A program made the position numbers and the translations under genes. Below, piece by piece: positions 1 through 4,849 of a stretch of 5,193 bases of DNA. The stretch's first letter is position 1. The number at the start of each line of letters is the position of its first letter. Source of the DNA: Hyphomicrobiales bacterium (GTDB lineage: Bacteria > Pseudomonadota > Alphaproteobacteria > Rhizobiales > Beijerinckiaceae); assembly GCA_015655535.1 (NCBI GenBank), contig JAATEW010000255.1, positions 1 through 5,193 on the forward strand. Reading direction: 5' to 3'. Under the pieces are notes generated by a model. The model did no database searches. It was not told the DNA's origin and was given only the letters and a program-made list of their open reading frames with translations.

Positions 1-723
1 CCAACCGAGCGAGGGAACGGCAATGCTATTGTCACCCGCGGCAAGCTTGTTCATCGCCTCGGTCATGTCGGCCAGAGGCGCCGTGATCCATGCCTTCAAC
101 CAGCGTCCGATGAGAAGGCCGAAGCCAAGCGTCACGAGGGCAATCGCGACAAGGGCAAGATAGAGCCCGTTGGTCGTCCAATCTTGGGCTTTCTGAATCC
201 CTTGCGACCATGTCGCAACCTTGGCTTTTGCCTCGGCCCCAGCGTCGCGGAAGTTGCGGCGCAAGTCGCCAGCGCGTTCCGACTTTGTCAGTTCCACGGC
301 CTTGCCGATCGTCTGCGGATCCCGGGAGAATTGTATCTGTTGGTCGCTCACGTCATGCTGGTAAGCGGCGACAGCGGCACTGATCTTGTCTATGCCAGCT
401 TGAATATCCGCCTGGCCGGCAGCCGCTGTTCGTGCCGCATTCAAAGCATCCACGCCGGTTTTAACGGCATTCTCGTAAGAGGTGACGAAGCGGGGATTCT
501 GCGTGATCACGAAGCCGCGCGAACTTGCGATCATATCCTCGGCAGCCGCGAAGCTTCTCTCGAGTTCCGCGCGCGCCACATAAGATTGCGCGCTCGCATC
601 CGTCATCTTATCGAGTTCTCTGAAGGCGAAGAACAGAGCCACCTCGATAACGCCGATCACGACGAGAATAATCTTGCCGCCGACGGAGATCTTACCGGCA
701 ATATTTAGGTTGCTGAACCGCAT
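1..723 (-). CDS. Methyl-accepting chemotaxis protein, N-terminal part (runs off left edge)
   Basis: This is an inner-membrane chemoreceptor that would sense a ligand and signal through CheW/CheA to the flagellar motor. Only the first 241 codons are in the window, and the frame is open to base 1. A short cytoplasmic tail is followed by a hydrophobic segment at about residues 18-34. A helical sensor region of about 150 residues (roughly 36-185) resembles a CHASE3 or four-helix-bundle domain. The second membrane segment is at about 187-207. It leads into a HAMP linker with Pro216, an AMNKLAAGD stretch near 223-231 and a VPSLG end, which is the usual receptor HAMP pattern. The signalling domain lies outside the window, so a histidine kinase with the same front end is possible but less likely. 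The ATG at 721-723 is preceded by GAGGG four bases away. No partner chemotaxis gene is visible. Confidence 0.88.
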   Translation of the reverse strand, partial: MRFSNLNIAGKISVGGKIILVVIGVIEVALFFAFRELDKMTDASAQSYVARAELERSFAAAEDMIASSRGFVITQNPRFVTSYENAVKTGVDALNAARTAAAGQADIQAGIDKISAAVAAYQHDVSDQQIQFSRDPQTIGKAVELTKSERAGDLRRNFRDAGAEAKAKVATWSQGIQKAQDWTTNGLYLALVAIALVTLGFGLLIGRWLKAWITAPLADMTEAMNKLAAGDNSIAVPSLGW

Positions 724-972
724 GTTGCCCTCGTGGAAAACACGCGCCGATCGCTTCCGCGAATTGGCGCGCGTCACTACTTCTGGAGGGGGAGTTCAGA
801 ACCAAGCCGGCTGACAGAATGATTGCCCTCAAACCTTCTCGAATCAGATAGCGCGCAGCCCTTTTCCCCATCCCAGGGGTAAATACGTACGGTGAAACAC
901 TAAATAAACCGTCAACGTTTGTGACCGGCGCGTGTCGGACAGGCTCGAAAGGCGATTTCGTTTCGCGAAGTC

Positions 973-1114
973 TTAGAGCGGGATGAGCAAAAGTGTAAAC
1001 GGTTTTGCGACGCAATCAAATTCATGCAGATTGCGTAAACTTATATGCCTATCCCGCTCTAACTTATTGAATCCATCGCGTTCATGATTTTGGACCGATT
1101 CAGTCCAAAATCAT
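973..1114. repeat. Composite palindromic intergenic repeat element
   Basis: The outer arms TTAGAGCGGGAT (973-984) and ATCCCGCTCTAA (1051-1062) form a perfect 12-bp inverted repeat. Nested inside are GCAAAA/TTTTGC (987-992 with 1003-1008) and CGCAATC/GATTGCG (1011-1017 with 1029-1035). A separate hairpin follows at 1084-1114, with a perfect 12-bp stem (ATGATTTTGGAC/GTCCAAAATCAT) and a 7-nt loop. Units with AGAGCGGGAT arms and an ATTTTGGAC hairpin are, from memory, dispersed in many Hyphomicrobiales genomes, where they behave like REP or MITE-type non-coding repeats. The copy number here cannot be judged from one window. Confidence 0.75.
1084..1114 (-). terminator. Hairpin just after the DsrE gene, possible terminator
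   Basis: A perfect 12-bp stem with loop CGATTCA begins seven bases beyond the DsrE-family stop codon (minus-strand sense). There is no T-tract after the stem on either strand, so it is not a textbook intrinsic terminator. It could still stabilise the 3' end of the mRNA or act as a weak terminator. It is also the right-hand half of the palindromic repeat element. Confidence 0.35.
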
Positions 1115-1120
1115 CGTGAT

Positions 1121-1576
1121 CTAGGGACGGAGATAGGACCAGCCCTGTTCCTGAAGTTCGGCGATATGAACGACGCCGGCCGGCACGTCGACGGCTTCGG
1201 CGATTTGCAAAATCTCCTTTCCCTCGGCGGCGGCCATGGCGCGGCGCGAATTCTGGCAGGCCGAAAACCGGACGAAAGGATAACGCTGACTTATGTCGGC
1301 AATGCGCGATTTCACCGGCGACGTATCGGCCCGCATCATTACATAGCCCGATCCGAAGGCGGTGAGATCCATAAGGACGCTCTCGCCCGTGCCTTCATAA
1401 TGCCTGGCGATATTTTCAATATTGCCCAGAGCCAAATTCATCAGCGCCGGATCGCTGACGCTGACCTGAAGCACGATACGGTGTTGCCGCCGGTCGCCGG
1501 CGGTTTGAGCCCGCGCCGAACCGGTCAACGCCAGAAGTGCAGCCGCGCCGAAGCGTCCGAAAATGCGCCTGTCCAT
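1121..1576 (-). CDS. DsrE-family protein, exported
   Basis: This 151-residue protein begins with a signal peptide (residues 1-23, hydrophobic AAALLALTG core, cleavage expected after ARA23). The early RRIF pair (residues 3-6) resembles a twin-arginine motif but is not a full consensus. The mature part has the DsrE/DsrF/TusD-like alpha-beta layout: a first strand IVLQVSV at about 34-40, a helix with the NLALGNIENIARHY pattern, and a strand VLMDLTAFG. A conserved cysteine at 107 (FSACQNS) sits where DsrE-type proteins carry sulfur. The end ELQEQGWSYLRP is typical of the exported DsrE-like subgroup. A role in sulfur carriage is plausible, but the substrate is unknown. The ATG at 1576 was chosen over an upstream in-frame start because GAGGGA lies seven bases before it and the signal peptide begins there. 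The stop codon TAG abuts the palindromic repeat. Confidence 0.85.
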   Translation of the reverse strand: MDRRIFGRFGAAALLALTGSARAQTAGDRRQHRIVLQVSVSDPALMNLALGNIENIARHYEGTGESVLMDLTAFGSGYVMMRADTSPVKSRIADISQRYPFVRFSACQNSRRAMAAAEGKEILQIAEAVDVPAGVVHIAELQEQGWSYLRP

Positions 1577-1661
1577 ATTTCGTCCCTCGTAGCATTCGCA
1601 GGGGTGTCCGCGGCACTTCGCGCCGGAACGGGCAGAACTCATCTATCCGCAGGCGCCGGCC

Positions 1662-1946
1662 TCACTCATCAGCTTCGCCCTCGCCTTCGCATTGCGGACA
1701 GTCCTCGCTGGCCTCGCCGAGCACACTGCCGATGGCGCCTAAGAACTTTTCTTTGGTCGTCTCTATCTCGCCAGCGGCCACCATTTCGGCGGCCGCCGCG
1801 TAGGCCTTGCTCACGGCCTCGGGATCGCCATTGTCGAGATAGACGCCCTTGTGGACGTCGCATTCCGAAATGGCTTCATGCTCGATCAAAACCTGCCGTG
1901 CCTTGCTCTCAAGTTCGTCCAATGTCATCTCCTCTTTGTTCCGCAT
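1662..1946 (-). CDS. Small acidic protein with C-terminal CxxCxGxG motif, function unknown
   Basis: I do not recognise a named family. The product is about 94 residues, acidic and mostly helical. It has an alanine-rich helix at about 44-58 (AVSKAYAAAAEMVAAG) and a single cysteine at 29. The tail ends in CPQCEGEGEADE, where C83 and C86 form the CxxCxGxG pattern repeated four times in the DnaJ zinc finger. A single copy could bind metal only as a dimer or with other ligands. The start is uncertain: ATG 1946 (94 aa) and ATG 1928 (88 aa) are both possible, as is a TTG at 1958. GAGGAG directly abuts the 1928 codon, too close for a normal ribosome site, and no good site precedes 1946. The gene lies 85 bp upstream of the DsrE gene in the same direction, so the two may share a transcript. 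Confidence 0.7.
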   Translation of the reverse strand: MRNKEEMTLDELESKARQVLIEHEAISECDVHKGVYLDNGDPEAVSKAYAAAAEMVAAGEIETTKEKFLGAIGSVLGEASEDCPQCEGEGEADE

Positions 1947-2134
1947 ATATCCAAGCAAAAGCCATGCACATAGACTGACACGGCTCGATCCTAAAGGTTT
2001 TTAGGGCGTTGTGGTGCGGGCGAGGAATGCGACAATGACCGAATTGCGATAGAATGGCAATTAAGAGGGCGCTTGTCCCTTTGAAGAATAAAGAGAATTT
2101 CATCTCGGTTCGCACCCCTGACATGGACTGTGCG
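1947..2134. promoter_or_regulatory. Divergent intergenic region, presumed to hold two promoters
   Basis: This gap separates the minus-strand CxxC/DsrE pair from the plus-strand DUF1810/NAMPT pair, so it should contain promoters in both directions. It is more AT-rich than its flanks, especially at about 2040-2100. I could not pick a convincing sigma-70 pair. An in-frame ATG at 2054 could extend the DUF1810 gene into it. Confidence 0.4.
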
Positions 2135-2590
2135 ATGACAAATGAGTTCGACCTCACCCGCTTCGTCGATGCCCAGAAGCCCGTCTTTGAGACGGCAATC
2201 GCCGAACTGCGCGCCGGCCGGAAGCGAACGCATTGGAGGTGGTTCATCTTCCCTCAACTGGGCGCACTCGGACGGTCCGAGACCGCGAAGCTCTACGGGC
2301 TCCGATCAATCCATGAAGCTATGGCCTATTTCCGGCATCCGGCGCTCGGGCCCCGTTTGATTGAGTCGGCCGCCGCTGTGCTTGAGAGCCCTGCGGCTTC
2401 TTTGCACGATCTCTTCGGTTCGCCCGATGACCTGAAATTCCGATCGTGCATGACGCTCTTCCACGTCACACATCAGAGCGACATTTTCAGATATGCTATC
2501 GAGCACCGCTGCGGCGGCCAATTTGACGAGGTGACATTTGGAATCCTCGTATCGCAGGGCTGGGAACGTCATGATTTTCTCCTAAGCTGA
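2135..2590 (+). CDS. DUF1810 family protein
   Basis: This cytoplasmic protein of 151 residues covers essentially the whole DUF1810 domain. Motifs recognisable from the family, in order, are F10-V-D-A-Q14, then HWRWFIFPQ (33-41), GRS (46-48), YG (54-55), HP followed by LGPRL (68-75), and FGSPDDLKFRSCMTLF (94-109). Members are sometimes mislabelled as calpastatin. No biochemical activity is established to my knowledge. ATG 2135 was chosen because the family begins just before the DLxRFVxAQ segment and a weak TGGA lies upstream. In-frame ATGs at 2123 and 2054 would add 4 or 27 residues that do not resemble the family. The stop is 26 bp before the NAMPT start on the same strand, so co-transcription is likely. 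This ties the protein, by inference only, to nicotinamide or NAD metabolism. Confidence 0.85.
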   Translation: MTNEFDLTRFVDAQKPVFETAIAELRAGRKRTHWRWFIFPQLGALGRSETAKLYGLRSIHEAMAYFRHPALGPRLIESAAAVLESPAASLHDLFGSPDDLKFRSCMTLFHVTHQSDIFRYAIEHRCGGQFDEVTFGILVSQGWERHDFLLS

Positions 2591-2616
2591 CCCGGTTTCC
2601 TTCAAAAGTTCGAGCC

Positions 2617-4029
2617 ATGCAAAATCAAGTTACGCCCGACGGCATCATTTTCGATACTGATAGCTACAAAGCCTCTCACTTTCTGCAATATCCGCCCGGC
2701 ACATCATTCGTCTCGTCCTATATCGAGAGCCGCGGCGGCGCTTACACCGATGTGCTGTTCTTCGGGCTCCAAATCTATCTCCAAGCCTATCTGGCAACGC
2801 CAGTCACAGCCGACCAGATCGCGGCTGCGAAATGGGAATTCGCGGAGCACGGCGAACCCTTCAACGAAGCTGGCTGGCGGCTGATGCTCGAGCGCCATGG
2901 CGGCCTGCCGCCGCTCCGCATTCAGGCATTGCGCGAGGGCTCGATCGTCCCGCCCTTGACGCCGCTCGTCCAGGTGACGAACACGGATCCGGATTTCTGG
3001 TGGCTGCCCTCTTATATCGAAACGGCGCTGATCCGCGTTTGGTACCCGATCACGGTCGCCTCCCGCTCGCTCGCGATCAAGCAAAATCTCCGCGCCTGGC
3101 TTGCCAAAACGTCGGATGATCCAGAAGCGGCGCTGCCGTTCATGCTTCACGACTTCGGTTCGCGCGGTGCCTCAAGCCATGAATCCGCGTCAATCGGCGG
3201 CTGCGCGCATTTGGTGAACTTCAGGGGCAGCGATACCGTCGCCGGCATCCGCCTCGCCAGGCGCGTCTACGGCGAACGCATGGCGGCCCTCTCCATTCCG
3301 GCGGCCGAACATTCGACCATCACCTCGTGGGGACGCTACAATGAGGAAGCGGCGTTCCAGAACATGATCGATATCTTCGCCAAGCCGGGCGCGACGGTGG
3401 CGATGCCCGTCGACAGCTTCGACGTTTACCGGGCAGTGCGAGAAATGATCGGGACCAATCTTAAGGCCAAGATAGAAAGCTCCGGCGCAACGATCGTCAT
3501 CAGGCCGGATTCAGGCGACCCGACGCAAGTCCCGATCGAGTGCGTCGATATTCTGGCGCAGAAATTCGGATGGTCCGAAAACGGTAAAGGCTATCGCGTG
3601 CTTCCGAAATTCATAAAGGTGCTCCAGGGCGATGGCGTCAACGAGCGCTCGATCGAGGCCATTCTCGCCAATCTCGCGGCGCACGGCTATTCGGCCGAAA
3701 ACATTGCTTTCGGCATGGGCGGAGAGCTTTTGCAAACAGTCAACCGTGACACGCTCAAGTTCGCGATGAAGGCGAGTGCGATCAAAATCGGCGACGAGCC
3801 TTGGCACGACGTCTTTAAGGATCCGATCACCGATCCAGGCAAGGTTTCGAAGAAGGGACGGCTCGCCGTTGTGATGCGCGACGGCCGTGCCACGACGATC
3901 CGCGAAGGCGAACTCGGCTTCGACGAGTCGAACCTGCTGGAGGATGTCTATCTGAACGGCAGGCTCGTCCGCGAGCAGAGCTTCGAGGATATCCGGCGCC
4001 GTGCCGAATTGAGGCTGTTGCAAATCTGA
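2617..4029 (+). CDS. nadV: Nicotinamide phosphoribosyltransferase (NAMPT/NadV)
   Basis: This enzyme joins nicotinamide and PRPP to give NMN and pyrophosphate, the first step of the two-step NAD salvage route in the cytoplasm. At 470 residues it is close to the usual bacterial size and a little shorter than the human enzyme (491). The N-terminal TDSYKASH (14-21), with D15, and the following QYPPGT match the family. Active-site segments are all present: DFGSRG (179-184), with F180 and R183 expected to stack on and hold nicotinamide and phosphate; GSDTVAG with D206; AAEHSTIT with H232; IRPDSGDP with R296 and D298; QGDG (337-340); FGMGGELLQ (365-373); and RDTLKFAMK with R377 and K385. The human Ser398 position is Ala here. 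No NMN adenylyltransferase or ADP-ribose pyrophosphatase gene lies beside it. The start has only a weak ribosome site (CGAG). Its 3' end overlaps a convergent ORF by 82 bp. Confidence 0.95.
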   Translation: MQNQVTPDGIIFDTDSYKASHFLQYPPGTSFVSSYIESRGGAYTDVLFFGLQIYLQAYLATPVTADQIAAAKWEFAEHGEPFNEAGWRLMLERHGGLPPLRIQALREGSIVPPLTPLVQVTNTDPDFWWLPSYIETALIRVWYPITVASRSLAIKQNLRAWLAKTSDDPEAALPFMLHDFGSRGASSHESASIGGCAHLVNFRGSDTVAGIRLARRVYGERMAALSIPAAEHSTITSWGRYNEEAAFQNMIDIFAKPGATVAMPVDSFDVYRAVREMIGTNLKAKIESSGATIVIRPDSGDPTQVPIECVDILAQKFGWSENGKGYRVLPKFIKVLQGDGVNERSIEAILANLAAHGYSAENIAFGMGGELLQTVNRDTLKFAMKASAIKIGDEPWHDVFKDPITDPGKVSKKGRLAVVMRDGRATTIREGELGFDESNLLEDVYLNGRLVREQSFEDIRRRAELRLLQI

Positions 4030-4367
4030 GAAAGCACTGATTTTACGATGCGAGGGCCAAGAAATACGATTAACGGTTCAAGATGCTTTCTTTCGAGAAC
4101 GCAACCTGGACGTCCCTGCCTCAGCGCTTCGCGGCACCGCGCCGCTGCCAATCGCATGCGCGCCGTGCTCGTGCTGTGGAGCGCGGTCGCTGGTTTCATG
4201 TGATCCAAATACGTATTTTCGAGACTTGTGGACCCAGAAAAGCCAGTCCCGTAATAGTCGATCATAGCGCTACTGGCGCTCTGCAGCACATCTCCGCCAC
4301 CGCTGACCGATTCGATTTCTTCCGGCAACAATTCGCGGATCGTCTCTGACTGTTTGAGATGCGTCAT
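3948..4367 (-). CDS. Putative double-glycine-leader peptide precursor (bacteriocin/RiPP-like)
   Basis: The 139-residue ORF opens with a typical Gly-Gly leader. The stretch RELLPEEIESVSGGG (11-25) fits the class II bacteriocin and peptidase-C39 substrate pattern of an E-L/E-I rich helix followed by V-S-G-G. Cleavage would fall after G24 or G25. The downstream part, starting DVLQSASSAMIDYYGTG, matches nothing I know. It becomes arginine-rich with two cysteines (79 and 89). Translation looks real because AAGGAG (4375-4380) sits seven bases before the ATG. Less certain is the C-terminal half. The last 27 codons or so lie antisense to the 3' end of the NAMPT gene, which suggests that the ORF was extended by loss of an earlier stop or by a frameshift. 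No C39 peptidase transporter or modifying enzyme is in the window. A chance leader match is possible. Confidence 0.55.
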   Translation of the reverse strand: MTHLKQSETIRELLPEEIESVSGGGDVLQSASSAMIDYYGTGFSGSTSLENTYLDHMKPATALHSTSTARMRLAAARCREALRQGRPGCVLERKHLEPLIVFLGPRIVKSVLSQICNSLNSARRRISSKLCSRTSLPFR

Positions 4368-4374
4368 CTCGCTT

Positions 4375-4380
4375 CTCCTT
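4375..4380 (-). promoter_or_regulatory. Ribosome binding site of the GG-leader ORF
   Basis: AAGGAG on the minus strand, with a seven-base spacer to the ATG at 4367, is the best Shine-Dalgarno match in the window. It is the main reason for accepting this small ORF and its start. Confidence 0.7.
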
Positions 4381-4482
4381 GAAAAACCTATGCCGGAAAC
4401 CTTAGCGGATCACAGATTCGGACTCAGTGCGGAATGGCACGAATGATTCATCGAAGAAAATCCAGATCCGAACCGAGCCAGC

Positions 4483-4511
4483 CGTGAGCGTGATCCGCAT
4501 CACCCGTCACG
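4483..4511 (-). terminator. Imperfect hairpin downstream of tRNA-Leu
   Basis: The arms CGTGA/TCACG (4483-4487 with 4507-4511) and GTGAT/ATCAC (4490-4494 with 4499-4503) form an imperfect stem with loop CCGC. It lies about 40 bases beyond the tRNA 3' end in the direction of tRNA transcription. There is no clear T-run after it, so termination is a guess. It could equally be a processing structure or chance. Confidence 0.25.
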
Positions 4512-4552
4512 CAGCTCCGTCCCTGCATAATGGCTTCATTAAAATGGAGGTG

Positions 4553-4849
4553 TGGTGCGGGCGGGGGGACTCGAACCCCCATGGGCTTTCGCCCTACGGA
4601 TTTTCATACCTTCTACGGCTTTCGCCGCCGCCGTCACCGGCGTTTGTGGTCTGGACTATCCCTTCACCTTAGCCCGCGATCGAAGCCTTAGGCGCTGCCC
4701 GTCTAGTCTCTACACCTTCCCTTTCGGGCTTGGCTCGGGATTGCCATCTGACAGGTTTCCCCGACTTTGAGCAGTTCTGCGTCTCGGGTTTCCCGCGAGC
4801 GCACTCAATTCCTTCAAGTCCGTTGCGTCTACCGTTCCGCCACGCCCGC
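4553..4849 (-). tRNA. tRNA-Leu(UAA), split by a group I intron
   Basis: Two exons, 4816-4849 (34 nt) and 4553-4604 (52 nt, including an encoded CCA), assemble into an 86-nt leucine tRNA. The acceptor stem GCGGGCG/CGCCCGC is perfect. The D arm is GCG/CGC with a GG-containing loop. The anticodon stem ACGGA/TCCGT encloses loop CTTAAAA, giving anticodon UAA. The long class II variable arm is GGGC-GAAA-GCCC. The T arm GGGGG/CCCCC carries loop TTCGAGT, and the discriminator base is A. It reads UUA codons, and UUG by wobble. The intron lies between U34 and A35, so the gene depends on RNA splicing. A promoter sits directly upstream, inside the integrase reading frame. The antisense ORFs with GDSNPHG-like peptides across this locus are translation artefacts of the tRNA. 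Confidence 0.95.
4605..4815 (-). ncRNA. Group I intron (IC3-like) in the tRNA-Leu(UAA) anticodon
   Basis: This 211-nt self-splicing type intron begins after U34 and ends in the expected terminal G at 4605. P1 pairs exon ACUU (4816-4819) with GAGU (4803-4806), giving the conserved U.G at the 5' splice site. P2 (4779-4802) contains a GAAA loop. P3 pairs CUGCUC (4769-4774) with GGGCAG (4695-4700). P4 pairs UCGGG (4760-4764) with CCCGA (4735-4739). P6 is GCC/GGU with a P6a CCC-GAAA-GGG hairpin. P7 pairs GACUA (4704-4708) with UAGUC (4654-4658). P8 is CGCCU/AGGUG. P9 ends in a GAAA loop. Core phrases such as GGGAAACC, GGCAAUCC, GAGCCAAGCC and GGAAGGUG resemble the cyanobacterial tRNA-Leu intron from memory. 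The P3, P4 and P7 pairs differ from it in a compensatory way. There is no room for a homing endonuclease. Confidence 0.95.

Larger units (their letters stand above)
724..1120. other. Intergenic region upstream of the chemoreceptor, no convincing gene
   Basis: This stretch of about 400 bp carries no ORF with a recognisable product. Its left part should hold the chemoreceptor promoter, but I see no clear -35/-10 pair. It contains an inverted repeat CGCGCC/GGCGCG (743-748 with 766-771). It also has a small CCCC/GGGG hairpin (866-869 with 876-879), followed by TAAATACGTAC at 880-890. The right part is occupied by the palindromic repeat element described separately. Confidence 0.6.

Noticed and set aside
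184..708. Plus-strand ORF antisense to the chemoreceptor
   Set aside because: The opposite strand encodes two membrane segments and a HAMP domain in a frame open across the whole region. This ORF has no recognisable domain.
692..1015. Minus-strand ORF across the intergenic region
   Set aside because: It overlaps the start of the chemoreceptor in another frame and starts inside the palindromic repeat. It shows no domain or ribosome site.
1166..1978. Long plus-strand ORF (270 aa) opposite the DsrE and CxxC genes
   Set aside because: It is antisense to two genes with better support (signal peptide, family motifs, ribosome site). Its translation is arginine-rich low-complexity sequence typical of a high-GC shadow frame.
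2054..2134. N-terminal extension of the DUF1810 protein from ATG 2054
   Set aside because: The 27 extra residues do not resemble the family, there is no ribosome site before 2054, and the domain begins right after ATG 2135.
2704..3150. Minus-strand ORF inside NAMPT
   Set aside because: It is arginine-rich shadow coding opposite the well-conserved NAMPT frame. The same applies to 3511-4023.
4521..4552. TAATG/CATTA hairpin followed by AAAATGG near the tRNA 3' end as a terminator
   Set aside because: The stem is only five AT-rich base pairs. The run of A residues lies on the wrong side for termination of minus-strand transcription of the tRNA.
4427..4770. Two plus-strand ORFs across the tRNA locus, containing GDSNPHG-like and GGLEPPW-like peptides
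   Set aside because: These peptides are well-known artefacts of translating the complement of tRNA 3' halves. The tRNA-Leu and its intron fully explain the sequence.
4605..4815. Possible homing endonuclease or transposon inside the tRNA
   Set aside because: The insert is only 211 nt, is filled by the group I core helices, and has no target-site duplication or coding capacity of its own.
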